Made by a program: the position numbers and the translations under genes. Below are positions 26,902 to 37,223 of a DNA stretch of 64,000 nt, in pieces. Position 1 is the stretch's first letter, and each line of letters begins with the position of its first letter. Source of the DNA: Bacteroidetes bacterium GWE2_42_24 (GTDB lineage: Bacteria > Bacteroidota > Bacteroidia > Bacteroidales > TTA-H9); the NCBI GenBank assembly GCA_001768515.1, contig MEOA01000063.1:1-64000 (forward strand), in the 5' to 3' direction. The notes beneath the pieces are model-generated. The model did no database searches, was not told the origin of the DNA, and was given only the letters and a program-made list of their open reading frames with translations.

Positions 26902-27681
26902 TCATTCCATTGCTTTGGCTTCATTCCAGTAGGCATCCATCTCGGTCAAAGTCATTTCGTGTAGTGGCTTACCGATTTCACGAGCCCGTTTTTCAATATG
27001 ATTTAAACGTCGTCTGAATTTTTTATTCGTTTTTTCAAGAGCATCTTCAGGATTTACATTGATAAAACGGGCATAATTCACCAAAGCAAACATGATATCC
27101 CCAAATTCTGATTCAACTTTATGGGTGTCAGTATTTGATGCAATTTCGTGTTTGAATTCATTTAGTTCTTCCTGAACTTTTTCCCATACCTGATCTCCAT
27201 TTTCCCAGTCGAATCCAACACCGGCTGCTTTTTCCTGCATTCGGTATGCTTTAATGAGTGCCGGTAAACTTTCCGGGACTCCCGAAAGCACCGATTTCTT
27301 TCCTTCCCGGGTAATTTTAATTCGTTCCCAATTGTCTTTTACCTCGTTTGCATCCTTAACGATGACATCGCCGAAGATATGCGGATGCCTGATGATTAGT
27401 TTTTCACAGATACCATCGATCACTTGAGTGATATTAAACTGATTGGTTTCCGATCCGATTTTAGCGTAGAACACCAGGTGTAACATCAAATCGCCCAATT
27501 CTCCTCTGATTTCATCGGGGTTGTTTTCTATGATGGCATCCGAAAGTTCATAGGTTTCTTCGATGGTCAGGTGGCGCAGACTTTCAATTGTCTGACTTTG
27601 ATCCCAGGGACATTTGGCGCGAAGTTCGTCCATGATGCCAAGCAGACGGGCGAATGCCGCAGTTTCTAGTTTATATGACAT
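26902..27681 (-). CDS. mazG: Nucleoside triphosphate pyrophosphohydrolase MazG
   Basis: 259 residues, the size of full-length tandem-domain MazG. The first domain has CPWDQSQTIESLRHLTIEETYELSDAI (the EExxE metal motif) and GELGDLMLHLVFYAKIG; the second has WEKVQEELNEFKHEI and EFGDIMFALVNYARFI. It hydrolyses aberrant or excess NTPs to NMP and PPi and influences stringent-response signalling. It sits 25 bp after a hybrid kinase gene and before nadB, so the three may form one transcript. Confidence 0.95.
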   Translation of the reverse strand: MSYKLETAAFARLLGIMDELRAKCPWDQSQTIESLRHLTIEETYELSDAIIENNPDEIRGELGDLMLHLVFYAKIGSETNQFNITQVIDGICEKLIIRHPHIFGDVIVKDANEVKDNWERIKITREGKKSVLSGVPESLPALIKAYRMQEKAAGVGFDWENGDQVWEKVQEELNEFKHEIASNTDTHKVESEFGDIMFALVNYARFINVNPEDALEKTNKKFRRRLNHIEKRAREIGKPLHEMTLTEMDAYWNEAKAME

Positions 27682-27706
27682 TTTTTGAGTTTGTATTCGT
27701 AATTAT

Positions 27707-30700
27707 TTACGATTTGGCTTTCAGATAAGGAGTAATGTCAGAAGCCTTGTAAGGCTTCTGCAGGTAGCCATCAAAATCAGAGGTGAGGTCATCCTCTGCT
27801 GAGAATGCCGTCACGGCTATTATTCTTGACCTCCTCCCTGCACCAGATTCTTCTTCATAGGTTCTAATAGCCCGGGCGGCTGTAACGCCATCCATGATAG
27901 GCATTTGAATATCCATCAGAATCAGATCGAAAGGTTTGGCACGAAATTTATCCAGTGCAATTTTTCCATTAGAGGCAATTTCATACTCGCAATCAATTTT
28001 TTTCAGATGGACAATCGCCAATTGTTGATTGGTCGGATTATCTTCAGCCAGAAGTATGCGTATTCTTTTATTCTGTGAAGTACTTTGTTCAAAAAAGTTA
28101 GGAGAATCCTCTTCAGAATTTGGTTCTGACTTAATCAGGGGAATGGCAAACTTAAATGTGCTTCCTTCACCGGGGGTGCTGATCGCCTGAATTTTACCAT
28201 TCATCATTCCAACTAGCTCTTTTGAAATGGCCAGCCCAAGTCCGGTTCCCTTCTTCTGCACCGATGAACTGCCTACCTGTAAAAATGGCTGGAATAACCG
28301 TGGCAGATCCTTGGCTGAAATGCCGACTCCTGTGTCACTAACACTTACTTCCAACATGTTGTCAATAACCTCTATTGATAGGACGATGCCTCCCTTGTTT
28401 GTAAATTTTAATGAGTTGTTGATCAGGTTGATGAATATTTGACGTAATCGCAACTCATCACAAATCAGAATTTCAGGAACATTGTCAGCCACCTTGCAGG
28501 TATAAGTCAATCCCTTTTCTTTGAACGCATAAGAAAAGAGTTTTTCTATTTCAAACAAAAAATCATTGATTTCGAAAGACCAGTACTTTAATTTAATCTG
28601 ACCTGTTTCAATTTTTGACAAATCGAGGATGTCGTTTATCAAATCAAGAAGTTTTCTTCCGGCGTTGCTGATTACCTGAACGAATTCTGTTTGTTCGCTC
28701 GTGATTTCAGTTTCTTCGAGCAGTTCCGACATGCCAATGATAGCATTCATTGGTGTTCTGATCTCATGGCTCATGCTGGCGAGAAAGGCCGATTTGCTTC
28801 GTGTTGCCTCCTCGGCAATTTCTTTGGCACTGATTAGTTCATGTTCAATTTTATCACGATAACTTATGTCATGCATCATCCCGACGATATATTTCTCGCC
28901 GGCACGGTGGTCGATAAACAACGATTTATTGATGAGGTACCTGTTTGATTCTAATCCACTTGGGCTAAAGTGCACCGTCTCATATACATGTTTCAATTCA
29001 TTGAAGACAATCCTGTCGCTTGCAATGTGTAATTTAGCTTGATCATCTGTATAGATGTCAAAATCTGTTTTGCCGATCAGATTTTTTCGCTCAATCCCAA
29101 TCCTTTTGCAAAAGACATCGTTCACCATTATCAGTTTGTGGTTTATATCTTTGATAAATAAGGGATTGGGGTTCGAGTTGAAGATTTCCTTAAAAAGGCC
29201 TGAATGAAGGTCGTCCGGCTGGTCGTTAAGTTCATTGGCATGCAGTTGGTCTTTCTGTTTCGACGGCAATAGTTCAGGTACTGCTTCAGTAGTTATATTA
29301 CATCCGGCAATGATGGTCGAAACGGTTAGACCATCGTTGGTAATGATTAATTCTAATTGCTTGTGATCTTCGGAGGTATTGATATTAAACCCTACTTTTA
29401 GCGGTGGACTGTCTATCAGAATCCGTGTATCGGGTTTAAAGGGATGATCCAACTCATTCAACGGAAGGTGATTTGCAATTATCGAAATACAATCATCATC
29501 GTAGGTCTCTTGAATTGAAATATTGGCAGGTTTGATGAAAAGTATGTCACTTTCTTTTTTTCTGCTTCTTCTTGCAAAGAGAAATCCAACGATCATTCCG
29601 GCTATTAACAGAACAATGGCATACCCTGCCAACACAAAAGGGCTAAATTTAAAAGTGTTGTTTTGGTTCTGAGGTACAGCGAATATGTATTCTGGCTGTG
29701 GCAGCAACTCTCTCAACGGCATTCGGCTTATGAATCCACCTGAGAAATAGTTTTCAATGAGGGTAAGTGATTGCTGACTTCTGCCGTAATCCAACATCAA
29801 TCTGATGGTTTTCTGGACTATGATCATACTCGATTGAATACCGGTGTATTGGGTTAACCAATTTTCCTGCTCCGAGAGAATATTGAAGGCTGAATCTACC
29901 TTCCTTTGTGAGGCATATATCGTGGCCATTCTGATACCTGCTGCCAGAAAGGCTGTCGTATCAGCCGCAGATCTTGAGATTGTTCTGACGTACCGAAGCC
30001 ACTGCAGAGCCATTCCAGATTCTCCGGACAGATGGTAAAGGTCTGCCAACGACAGAATTGAAGTTGATACTACAAAACTTACACCGGTCTTTCCATCAGT
30101 AGTTTTTAAAATGTTTTCAATCACTTTTTCAGCACTCCCCGGATTATGTTTTGCCAAAATAAGGCTTTGTGCTAACTGGCTGCGAATGTTCAGTTGCCAA
30201 GAAAACGAGGAATACAGTTGGGCTGATGTGAAATGACCAATTGCCAACCCTTCCTTATTCTGGTTTTCAAAAATAAACCCATTGGTAAGTGAAATCAGAC
30301 TCATTAAAAGGCTGTCGTTTTTGTCAGGATTCAATTTTGTTAAGAAATTAAGAATTTCGGCAGCTTCTTTAAACTGGTGGTTGTCGGCATAGGTAAGGGC
30401 AATTTCTGCTAAAATCAGATTACTGAGGCTCAGATTGTCATTTTCGGTTGCAATTTGTAAGGCTGAAGTCATGTGGGCTGAGCTTTTAAGAGGCTGTCCC
30501 TTTGCCTTATAAGCCCTTCCAAGTATCAAATTTCTGTAAAGGAAATACTCGACCCGTTCGGGTTCAGATTGAGGGGGCGTGGAGTCTGATAGCACAATTG
30601 ATATAACCGAATCGGGAGAACAATAACTTTCCGTAAGCTTATTACTGGCTTTAAAAATATTATACGGATTGTTCTCAGTTTTTTTTCCCAATGTTGATGA

Positions 30701-30775
30701 GGTGGCAGCAAACGTCTGGTTTGCTCCAAGGGAGCAAACTTGTAGAAGGAGGAAGCCAAAAACTGTTCTCAGCAT
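27707..30775 (-). CDS. Hybrid sensor histidine kinase with TPR sensor, PAS and receiver
   Basis: 1022 residues from the ATG at 30775 (an upstream TTG at 30778 is not used). Order: signal peptide ([23 protein letters not shown]), TPR-rich periplasmic region to about 375, one helix ([22 protein letters not shown], about 381-403), a PAS fold ([25 protein letters not shown]...), a HisKA domain with the phospho-acceptor in [17 protein letters not shown] (His about 670), HATPase with [18 protein letters not shown] and KGTGLGLAI, and a C-terminal receiver ([10 protein letters not shown], Asp about 955 in LILMDIQMP, Lys in LQKP). No output domain, so it must signal to a partner encoded elsewhere. Confidence 0.92.
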   Translation of the reverse strand: MLRTVFGFLLLQVCSLGANQTFAATSSTLGKKTENNPYNIFKASNKLTESYCSPDSVISIVLSDSTPPQSEPERVEYFLYRNLILGRAYKAKGQPLKSSAHMTSALQIATENDNLSLSNLILAEIALTYADNHQFKEAAEILNFLTKLNPDKNDSLLMSLISLTNGFIFENQNKEGLAIGHFTSAQLYSSFSWQLNIRSQLAQSLILAKHNPGSAEKVIENILKTTDGKTGVSFVVSTSILSLADLYHLSGESGMALQWLRYVRTISRSAADTTAFLAAGIRMATIYASQRKVDSAFNILSEQENWLTQYTGIQSSMIIVQKTIRLMLDYGRSQQSLTLIENYFSGGFISRMPLRELLPQPEYIFAVPQNQNNTFKFSPFVLAGYAIVLLIAGMIVGFLFARRSRKKESDILFIKPANISIQETYDDDCISIIANHLPLNELDHPFKPDTRILIDSPPLKVGFNINTSEDHKQLELIITNDGLTVSTIIAGCNITTEAVPELLPSKQKDQLHANELNDQPDDLHSGLFKEIFNSNPNPLFIKDINHKLIMVNDVFCKRIGIERKNLIGKTDFDIYTDDQAKLHIASDRIVFNELKHVYETVHFSPSGLESNRYLINKSLFIDHRAGEKYIVGMMHDISYRDKIEHELISAKEIAEEATRSKSAFLASMSHEIRTPMNAIIGMSELLEETEITSEQTEFVQVISNAGRKLLDLINDILDLSKIETGQIKLKYWSFEINDFLFEIEKLFSYAFKEKGLTYTCKVADNVPEILICDELRLRQIFINLINNSLKFTNKGGIVLSIEVIDNMLEVSVSDTGVGISAKDLPRLFQPFLQVGSSSVQKKGTGLGLAISKELVGMMNGKIQAISTPGEGSTFKFAIPLIKSEPNSEEDSPNFFEQSTSQNKRIRILLAEDNPTNQQLAIVHLKKIDCEYEIASNGKIALDKFRAKPFDLILMDIQMPIMDGVTAARAIRTYEEESGAGRRSRIIAVTAFSAEDDLTSDFDGYLQKPYKASDITPYLKAKS

Positions 30776-30795
30776 CAATTGTAATGAATTGATTG

Positions 30796-30803
30796 CAAAG
30801 TTA
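30796..30803 (-). promoter_or_regulatory. -7 box of the hybrid kinase
   Basis: Minus strand TAACTTTG (30803 to 30796), 20 nt before the ATG at 30775. It mirrors the box for the divergent gene. A clear -33 TTTG at the expected spacing was not found. Confidence 0.45.
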
Positions 30804-30850
30804 TAGAAATTTGTAGTATTTGGAAATCATGGCTCCTTCAATCAAAACAG

Positions 30851-30858
30851 TAACTTTG
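30851..30858 (+). promoter_or_regulatory. -7 box of the PagL-like gene
   Basis: TAACTTTG, identical to the divergent box, 25 nt before the GTG start. A TTTG lies upstream at 30819 but at 28 bp spacing, longer than usual. Confidence 0.45.
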
Positions 30859-30883
30859 TGTCCCGCTAATTATTAGTGACATT

Positions 30884-31990
30884 GTGAAAAAAAAAATAGT
30901 TATTTGTCTTTTATTTCTGGTTATTCTGCTGATGGGCAGAGGATTGTTTGCGACGGGTAGGGATACCGCTTATCGTAAACCAGTTTGGTTGTCAGCCAGA
31001 TATGCCTACGGTTTTATTCTCCCCCATCATAAATCTATGGAACGTTTTACCCGTAACCATGTTTCGCTTTATGAGGTCGCGGTTTCTTTCAATAGTGAAT
31101 TTTCAGATAAAATCAACGGCTTCCATTTTAATTCAGGTACAAGTTACCTGTATTCCTCCTTAAGTGATACCCGAATTCTCGGGGATGTTCATGCCGTTGT
31201 TCCATGGATCAGGCAGGCTTATCGCATCAATGCGTTTAGTTTCTCTTTTCGGTTGGGTTTAGGACTGGCATGGGTGACTCATCCGTTCGATCTTGAGACT
31301 AATTTTCAGAATACGGCTATAGGATCCCATCTGAATGCCGCTATTCTCATTAACAGTGGATTGAATTTCAAGCCTGATGATCGATGGGTATGGAGTGCCG
31401 GGTTAAACTTCATCCATTTCTCAAATGGTTCGACGAAGCAACCAAATTATGGAATAAATTTGCCACTTATCTATGCCGGTATTTCTTATAATTTGGTTAA
31501 ACAGCAGGGGATACGTCCAGCCATAAAGATTGATAGTGTTACAGGAAGATTCTATATTGGTCTTCAGGCGGCAGGAGGCATCAAGCAGATCTTTCCTGTA
31601 AATGGCCCGGACTATTTTACGATGCTGGCTGCACCTTATGCCGGATATCGTTTTACTCATGGCTTTTCAGGACTGCTGGCCTTCGATATTTCCTACAGTG
31701 CATCAGATATCGATTACCTTAAGTCGAAAGGCCTTATTGTCACGAGCAAAAACGATGTAATAAAAACCGGCCTGAGCCTGGGGTTTAACCAAAATTACGG
31801 GCCCCTGGGCCTATCGTTCAGGTTTGGGTATTACTTTCACCAACTTGAGGATTCTGATGGTCCCTTTTATGATGTTTTGTCGCTGTCGTATAGGCTTCTG
31901 AAGGGATTGGATGGTCGGATTATGTTAAAGACTCATTTTGCCCGTGCCGATTTTGTTGGTGCTGGTTTTTCGTATACATTTGATTTTTAA
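30884..31990 (+). CDS. PagL-family lipid A 3-O-deacylase (acyloxyacyl hydrolase family)
   Basis: 368 residues, starting with GTG at 30884 (GTG AAA AAA AAA). Signal peptide to about residue 25 (LLMGRGLFA). The core LNFIHFSNGSTKQPNYGINLPLIYAGISY carries the PagL catalytic His and Ser (H-x-S-N, about residues 178-180) and the PNxGxN block; the rest alternates as outer-membrane strands, ending GAGFSYTFDF. PagL removes the 3-O acyl chain from lipid A; longer Bacteroidota relatives like this one are usually labelled acyloxyacyl hydrolase family. It heads a rightward group of five closely spaced genes. Confidence 0.8.
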   Translation: MKKKIVICLLFLVILLMGRGLFATGRDTAYRKPVWLSARYAYGFILPHHKSMERFTRNHVSLYEVAVSFNSEFSDKINGFHFNSGTSYLYSSLSDTRILGDVHAVVPWIRQAYRINAFSFSFRLGLGLAWVTHPFDLETNFQNTAIGSHLNAAILINSGLNFKPDDRWVWSAGLNFIHFSNGSTKQPNYGINLPLIYAGISYNLVKQQGIRPAIKIDSVTGRFYIGLQAAGGIKQIFPVNGPDYFTMLAAPYAGYRFTHGFSGLLAFDISYSASDIDYLKSKGLIVTSKNDVIKTGLSLGFNQNYGPLGLSFRFGYYFHQLEDSDGPFYDVLSLSYRLLKGLDGRIMLKTHFARADFVGAGFSYTFDF

Positions 31991-31995
31991 AGAGA

Positions 31996-32748
31996 ATGGA
32001 GTTCATGTCCAAATCATTTATTAACCACATTGTTTTCATTGTTGTGCTGACTTCAATCTGGGGTTGCACAAGCGAGGAATGTTTTCATACCAAAGGAAAT
32101 TCCATTGTAGAAGAACGGCAGGTGTTGCAGCATTTCGACTCGGTAATTATCAGGGGTGAAATGAATCTTACTATTAATCAGAGTTATACTTCCCGTTTGA
32201 TTTTAAAGGGCGGATCAAATGTTCTGCCCTGGATATCAACCACTTTTAATGGTCGTACACTCACCATCACCGATCAGAATGAATGCTCATTCCTGCGCGA
32301 TTTGGGATTTGTAGCAGATGTTTATCTGACGGTTATCGATTTGCGATATCTTTCAATCCTTTCATCAGGAAAAACATTGACGGAAGGTGAGTTGACATCC
32401 GATTCTTTGGTCGTCGAATACGTTGATGGAGCGGGCATCATTGATATGACTGTAAATGTTCATGACTTTCGTTTCCAGGTCATTAATGGAGCTGCTGACG
32501 TAAAATTATCAGGGGAAGCGCAACATTTCTATCTCTATGGTGATGGTTTTGGACCTGTGGACGCAGCAGAACTGCCGGCTTCCTATCTTTTCGTGGCACA
32601 ACATGGGAGTAATCTTCTCAAGGTAAGATCTGCCGAAAACGGAACTTTGAATGCAGAACTTTTCTCAAATGGAAACATTGGCTATTTAGGAAATCCCAAA
32701 GATATTTCAGTCAAACAGTTTGGGAATGGAAAACTGATTAAGTTGTAA
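31996..32748 (+). CDS. DUF2807 (GIN-domain) lipoprotein
   Basis: 250 residues. Signal sequence with lipobox-like cysteine (VVLTSIWGCTSEEC); ATG at 31996, a second at 32005 is also possible. The rest is the head-GIN-domain type beta-helix: ERQVLQHFDSVIIRGEMNLTINQ, LPWISTTFNGRTLTITDQNEC, LSILSSGKTLTEGELTSDSLVVEYVDGAG, and so on to VKQFGNGKLIKL. These are putative cell-surface autotransporter-like lipoproteins of unknown function, abundant in Bacteroidota. It starts 5 bp after the PagL-like gene and precedes murB by 12 bp. Confidence 0.8.
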   Translation: MEFMSKSFINHIVFIVVLTSIWGCTSEECFHTKGNSIVEERQVLQHFDSVIIRGEMNLTINQSYTSRLILKGGSNVLPWISTTFNGRTLTITDQNECSFLRDLGFVADVYLTVIDLRYLSILSSGKTLTEGELTSDSLVVEYVDGAGIIDMTVNVHDFRFQVINGAADVKLSGEAQHFYLYGDGFGPVDAAELPASYLFVAQHGSNLLKVRSAENGTLNAELFSNGNIGYLGNPKDISVKQFGNGKLIKL

Positions 32749-32760
32749 CTGAATCATTAT

Positions 32761-33777
32761 ATGCAAATTATATATAATAAATCATTAAGATTTTATAATA
32801 CTTTTGGCTTTGAAGCAAAAGCCAGAGCCTTTGTATTGGCAAATTCCGAACAGGATGTACTGGATGCCGTTGCGAAGTCACATGAGTTGAGTCTGCCATT
32901 GCAGGTGTTGGGAGGAGGGAGCAACGTCCTGATCAGAAAGGATCAGGATAGTATGATTCTGAAAATGGAGATTGGTGGTATCGTCAGCCGGGAACTGTCG
33001 TCAGGCGATGTGTTGGTAAGTGCAGGTGGTGGGTGTGACTGGGAGTTATTAGTAGATTATGCTGTTGAAAACCAACTATGGGGAATTGAAAATCTGACTT
33101 TGATTCCCGGTAAAGTGGGGAGTTCGCCGATTCAAAATATTGGAGCTTATGGTGTTGAACTTAAAGATGTGTTTTATTCCCTGAAGGCGTTGGATATGCA
33201 AACCGGACGATTTGTTGAAATCAATGCTGATGAATGTCGGTTTGGTTATCGTGACAGCCTTTTCAAACATGAAGGGAAAGGACGCTATATTATAACAGAA
33301 GTCACAGTGCGTCTTTCGAAGATGCCATCTCTGTCAACGCACTACGGGCAGGTTACAGACGCTTTGAAAAAAAAAGGAATTTCGAACCCTCAGCCTGGCG
33401 ATATTGTTCAAACCATTCGTGAAATTCGGCGCGCAAAGTTACCCGATATTCATGAAGTAGGGTCTGCGGGTAGTTTTTTTAAAAACCCATTTTTAAGCGT
33501 TTTCGATGCGAAAGACTTTACAGCGAGATATCCGGAGGCGCCGGTTTATGAAGTGAACGGTAATATGTCAAAAGTAGCAGCAGGCTGGCTTATAGAACAA
33601 TGCGGATGGAAAGGGTACCGGCAGGGAGAGGCTGGTGTATGGCCACAGCAGGCGCTTGTGTTGGTAAATTACGGAAAAGCCACTGGAGAGGAGATCGCCA
33701 CACTTTCTTATAAAATTATCGTTTCAGTGAAAAACAGGTTTGGTATTGAACTTGAACCAGAGGTTAATTTTTGGTAA
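32761..33777 (+). CDS. murB: UDP-N-acetylenolpyruvoylglucosamine reductase
   Basis: 338 residues. The FAD-binding PCMH fold is seen in YNTFGFEAKARAFVLANS, LPLQVLGGGSNVLIRKD, GIENLTLIPGKVGSSPIQNIGAYGVELKD and CRFGYRDSLFK; the catalytic region is IHEVGSAGSFFKNP, with VAAGWLIEQCGWKG after it. The length and the insert near residue 200 match the E. coli (type I) enzyme. It reduces UDP-GlcNAc-enolpyruvate to UDP-MurNAc in the cytosol. Placed between a surface lipoprotein and two small membrane proteins, 3 bp before the next start. Confidence 0.97.
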   Translation: MQIIYNKSLRFYNTFGFEAKARAFVLANSEQDVLDAVAKSHELSLPLQVLGGGSNVLIRKDQDSMILKMEIGGIVSRELSSGDVLVSAGGGCDWELLVDYAVENQLWGIENLTLIPGKVGSSPIQNIGAYGVELKDVFYSLKALDMQTGRFVEINADECRFGYRDSLFKHEGKGRYIITEVTVRLSKMPSLSTHYGQVTDALKKKGISNPQPGDIVQTIREIRRAKLPDIHEVGSAGSFFKNPFLSVFDAKDFTARYPEAPVYEVNGNMSKVAAGWLIEQCGWKGYRQGEAGVWPQQALVLVNYGKATGEEIATLSYKIIVSVKNRFGIELEPEVNFW

Positions 33778-33780
33778 GGG

Positions 33781-34125
33781 ATGGGTAAGGACAGCAACAT
33801 CTGGTTTGTGATCAGGCTTTATGCCGAGGTGGTTATCTGGTTAGGAGCCCTTGTCTGGCTTGCGTCTTCTTCGGCTGATTTTTCAGCGCATGCTGCATTG
33901 TGCCCCTTTAAAAGCCTGGGATGGTCGTTTTGTCCGGGATGTGGTCTGGGGCGCAGTATTATCCTCCTATTTCATGGTGAATTTGCTGAATCACTGAGTA
34001 TGCATTGGCTTGGATTACCGGTCATACTTGTTTTTATCTGGCGAATTGTAACCCTGCTGAAAAAGAATCGTCAGATTTTACGACATTTGAAACCATTTAA
34101 ATCAATAAAAATCAATAAACCATGA
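33781..34125 (+). CDS. DUF2752 small membrane protein
   Basis: 114 residues. Two hydrophobic spans (AEVVIWLGALVWLASS, LGLPVILVFIWRIVTLL) flank the family signature CPFKSLGWSFCPGCGLGRSIILLFHGEFAESL, with the CPxCGxTR-like cysteine motif here reading CPGCGLGRS. The function of DUF2752 is unknown. The stop overlaps the ATG of the TM2 gene (ATGA), so the two are translationally coupled, as such pairs often are in Bacteroidota. Confidence 0.85.
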   Translation: MGKDSNIWFVIRLYAEVVIWLGALVWLASSSADFSAHAALCPFKSLGWSFCPGCGLGRSIILLFHGEFAESLSMHWLGLPVILVFIWRIVTLLKKNRQILRHLKPFKSIKINKP

Positions 34126-34481
34126 TTCATCCGCTTTATAACCTGTTACCCGAGCTTGAACCTGACGAGATGGCCTATGCCCAGTCTGTTACTATAGACT
34201 TTAGTGATGGTGATCTCCAACAGTTCGCGAACATGTACCGATATCGGAGGAAAGATACTCAGGTAATCCTTCTTACGTGCCTTCTTGGTTTCTTTGGAGT
34301 TGCCGGTGTTCATCGCTTTCTGATCAATCAGGTCGGGATGGGAGTTCTTTACTTCCTGACAGGTGGCCTATGCCTTATCGGCACCATCGTTGATCTGGTC
34401 AATCACCGTGCACTTGCATTCGAATATAACCAGCAAAAGATGCACGAAGTGGTGAGTATTATGAAGGGAATTTACCGGTAA
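34122..34481 (+). CDS. TM2-domain membrane protein
   Basis: 119 residues. After a soluble N-terminus (PELEPDEMAYAQSVTIDFSD) come the two helices of a TM2 domain, QVILLTCLLGFFGVAGVHRFLINQVGMGVLYFLTGGLCLIGTIVDLV, with the conserved GxHRFY-like turn (GVHRFLI) and the terminal Asp. TM2 proteins have no established biochemical role in bacteria. Coupled to the upstream DUF2752 gene by a 4-bp overlap. Confidence 0.88.
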   Translation: MIHPLYNLLPELEPDEMAYAQSVTIDFSDGDLQQFANMYRYRRKDTQVILLTCLLGFFGVAGVHRFLINQVGMGVLYFLTGGLCLIGTIVDLVNHRALAFEYNQQKMHEVVSIMKGIYR

Positions 34482-34555
34482 ACAGAATTTCATCCTTTTT
34501 TTTCACCCATTGTGAACCAATTGCCGGGTTGCAGTATGGATAGTCCTTCTTTTGT

Positions 34556-35749
34556 TTAAATGCCTACCTCGACCTGAAAGCCTATCTGAAAATCGCGATG
34601 TTTATATGACTGTAATATTTCTTCGCGCTGACTGATGTTAAGTTGAAGTTTCACTTTGTGGTTGTTCAGGTATTTATTAATGCCTATTGTTTCCATGGAG
34701 GATTCTGGTTCGCAGTTTTTTATTTCCTGATCAGGTATAACTACCGTATAACGTGCAGCAATCTCCCAGTGTTGCCTAAGGAGGTAGCTTAATTGCCCGT
34801 TTACTCCATAGCCGGTCAATACGTAAAGCCCATCATCCTCTTTGCTATCAAAAGCAGTCCCTTTTGTACTTCTGTTCATATATTCTGCATACAAGGACCA
34901 GCCGCGATATTTCATAACAACATCGGCAAATACAGAGGTGAGGTCATGCGGGTTTAACATATATGTACCCCGTTGTCCCAGTGTTTTTATAGCTCTCTGG
35001 TTGAGACTCATTCCTCCCCCGATGCTTATTTTGGGACTTTGCTCGCAGGACAAGTCTCCTTCACTGAAATCACCATCACCTGCAAAAGACCCCAAGGGCA
35101 GCCATTCGATTCGTCCAGTATAGGCATATCCATTGTCTGATGAGGGACTGTTGCGCCCTTCTCCACTGGAGATAGCTGCCTTCAGGTTGACAGGCATGGT
35201 TCTGTTGAAGAGTGTGTAGTATGCAAATACACCAAAGTCGCGATCGATATTGAAGTCATTGTTGCTAATACTCCTGTCCAGAAATTGTTGTTGCCCCGAA
35301 CTTGTGATCCGCTGTCGGTTGCCGGGGAGTTTCCCCTGACCAAATCCGACGTAGAAATTGCTGTTGAACCGGTAATAAATCATCGCATCACGAATAAGGT
35401 TTGGTTCATGGCTGCCTTCCCAATCCTGATCACTTCGTGTAAAGGCCAGTTGAAGATAATAGGTGAATCTTGGTCCGCCCAGATAACCGTCAAGCCTGAG
35501 CCTTAGTCTTTTGACAAGAGCTTCAGTCTTCTCAATCGAAATGTCCTCATCGCTTTCCGTGGTCAATTGGATTCTGTTTTGCATCCTGAAACGGATGTTA
35601 ATTCCAAAGACTGAGTCCGGCGCAGTAAAACCAAGCCCTTTGTCGAAGTGAATATAGGCTCTTTCGTCTGTCTCTACCTGCGCGATTGCAGGGATGGAAA
35701 GTATAAGACAGATTACGACTGTCAGCAGAAGATTTAACGGTTTTTTCAA
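34556..35749 (-). CDS. Phosphate-selective porin-like outer membrane protein
   Basis: 397 residues. Signal peptide MKKPLNLLLTVVICLILSIPAIAQ; no ATG exists in front of it, so the start is TTG at 35749. The body shows the OprP/OprO pattern: INIRFRMQNRIQL, LRLRLDGYLGGPRFTYYLQLAFTRSDQDW, DAMIYYRFNSNFYVGFGQGKLPGNRQRITSSGQQQFLDRS, and a last strand DFQIGFQVEVGI. It probably forms a trimeric anion- or general-diffusion channel; selectivity cannot be read from sequence. Divergent from the lipoprotein gene at 35970. Confidence 0.82.
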   Translation of the reverse strand: MKKPLNLLLTVVICLILSIPAIAQVETDERAYIHFDKGLGFTAPDSVFGINIRFRMQNRIQLTTESDEDISIEKTEALVKRLRLRLDGYLGGPRFTYYLQLAFTRSDQDWEGSHEPNLIRDAMIYYRFNSNFYVGFGQGKLPGNRQRITSSGQQQFLDRSISNNDFNIDRDFGVFAYYTLFNRTMPVNLKAAISSGEGRNSPSSDNGYAYTGRIEWLPLGSFAGDGDFSEGDLSCEQSPKISIGGGMSLNQRAIKTLGQRGTYMLNPHDLTSVFADVVMKYRGWSLYAEYMNRSTKGTAFDSKEDDGLYVLTGYGVNGQLSYLLRQHWEIAARYTVVIPDQEIKNCEPESSMETIGINKYLNNHKVKLQLNISQREEILQSYKHRDFQIGFQVEVGI

Positions 35750-35922
35750 TTTAATTTAATTAGTTTGATTAATAATGGTGAAAATTTTGGCAAAGTTCTG
35801 AACTAGCTGGAATTATGCATTAAGTTAATGTTAATTCTAAAAAGATAGAATACTACGCTGAAAATTCTTTAAGTGGACTGATTTTTTGATTATATGCATA
35901 CACGACGTTATCATATATTTGT

Positions 35923-35930
35923 TATCTTTG
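35923..35930 (+). promoter_or_regulatory. -7 box for the YfaP-like lipoprotein
   Basis: TATCTTTG matches TAnnTTTG, 39 nt before the ATG. No -33 TTTG at 19-21 bp spacing. Confidence 0.35.
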
Positions 35931-35969
35931 ATTGTCTATTCCGTATATTTAACTTAATACTTAATTTCT

Positions 35970-37100
35970 ATGAAACGAGCAATTTATTTTCTGCTGGCAG
36001 TCACAATCCTGTTTGCGGGCTGCAGCAAAGACGAAGAATCTGGTACCTATTCACTTACAGGCCAGGTAAAGAATGTTTCCGACCGCCTGGTGAAACAGGG
36101 TACCGTGAACCTGATGTCGGATGCAACCGTAGCCTATACAACCACTCTGACTGCTGAAGGAAAATATTCATTTTCTGGCGTAAATAAGGGTTCGTATACA
36201 TTGCAGGTAGTGGTGCCCGGCTATGAAACTTATCAGGAAGCCCTCGCTATCTCGGCAGATGCTTCTAAAAATGCTGTCATTTCGGGAGGAACAACCATGA
36301 CCGGTACGATCATTAATAGCCAAACCGGTGAAGGACTTGCTAATGCAACAATCGCATTTACTACAGCAGGTGTAAAATCTGGCAGTGCAGTAGCTACAGA
36401 TACTACCTTTGCCAATGCTGATTTTGTGATTGTTACCGATGAATTTGGTAATTATGAAATTACCGGAATGGCCTATGGTGTGTTTGTAGTAGTGATCAGG
36501 GCCTCTGGTTTCACTACCCGTGTTATAACCGAAGTGACGGTTACATCGGGCGAGTTTAACATGCCACAGGTTACTTTAGTTGAGAGTGTTGGTGAGGGAA
36601 GTCTCCGTATTATTCTAACCTGGGGCCAGACACCTTATGATCTCGATTCTCACCTGACAGGACCTATTGCCGGAGGGGACAGGTTCCATATGTACTATGT
36701 TAATAAAGAGCCGTCTGGTAGCGATGTTAATCTTGATGTCGATGATACATACAGCTATGGGCCAGAGACAACAACTATTGAGGCCTTCCATGACGGCTTA
36801 TACCGTTTCTCGATTTTCAACTATTCTGATCAAAGTATAGAAGGTGGTCTTGGGATTATGAACTCACCTGCAAAGGTTGAGGTTTATGATGCTACGGGTC
36901 TTGTGTTCTCGCTCACTGCCCCTTCATTTACTTCTGGCTCAGGTAATACATGGAGGGTGTTTGAGTTGGCCGTTTCCGGTAACACTTATAACATCGTACC
37001 TATTAATGATTATACCTATTATTCAGGTAGCGGATCAGTGGAGAAGAGCTCAATTCCTGGTGAGAAACCTGCTATGAGTTTCCGCCCAAGTGACTTTTAA
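35970..37100 (+). CDS. Surface lipoprotein with two carboxypeptidase-regulatory-like domains and a YfaP/DUF2135-like domain
   Basis: 376 residues. Lipobox LFAGC at residues 14-18. Two Ig-like CarboxypepD-reg modules follow (YSLTGQVKNVSDRLVKQGTVNL...SGVNKGSYTLQVVVPGYE; TGTIINSQTGEGLANATIAF...GMAYGVFVVVIRASGF). The C-terminal 170 residues read LRIILTWGQTPYDLDSHLTGP, LDVDDTYSYGPETTTI and DGLYRFSIFNYSD, the signature of the DUF2135/YfaP group. Likely a periplasmic or surface-exposed adhesive or carbohydrate-interacting lipoprotein. Monocistronic: it has its own terminator. Confidence 0.8.
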   Translation: MKRAIYFLLAVTILFAGCSKDEESGTYSLTGQVKNVSDRLVKQGTVNLMSDATVAYTTTLTAEGKYSFSGVNKGSYTLQVVVPGYETYQEALAISADASKNAVISGGTTMTGTIINSQTGEGLANATIAFTTAGVKSGSAVATDTTFANADFVIVTDEFGNYEITGMAYGVFVVVIRASGFTTRVITEVTVTSGEFNMPQVTLVESVGEGSLRIILTWGQTPYDLDSHLTGPIAGGDRFHMYYVNKEPSGSDVNLDVDDTYSYGPETTTIEAFHDGLYRFSIFNYSDQSIEGGLGIMNSPAKVEVYDATGLVFSLTAPSFTSGSGNTWRVFELAVSGNTYNIVPINDYTYYSGSGSVEKSSIPGEKPAMSFRPSDF

Positions 37101-37119
37101 TCAAAAAAAAAAAACAGAA

Positions 37120-37150
37120 GGAGGCTGTCTGATAAGGACAGCCTTTTTTA
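37120..37150 (+). terminator. Intrinsic terminator
   Basis: AGGCTGTC (37122-37129), loop TGATAAG, GACAGCCT (37137-37144) followed by TTTTT. Confidence 0.9.
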
Positions 37151-37223
37151 TGACCCCATTCTAAGTATATTTCAAGACGGGGTATGATCAATCCCCGATC
37201 ATGGAATAGTCAGATCAATTGAT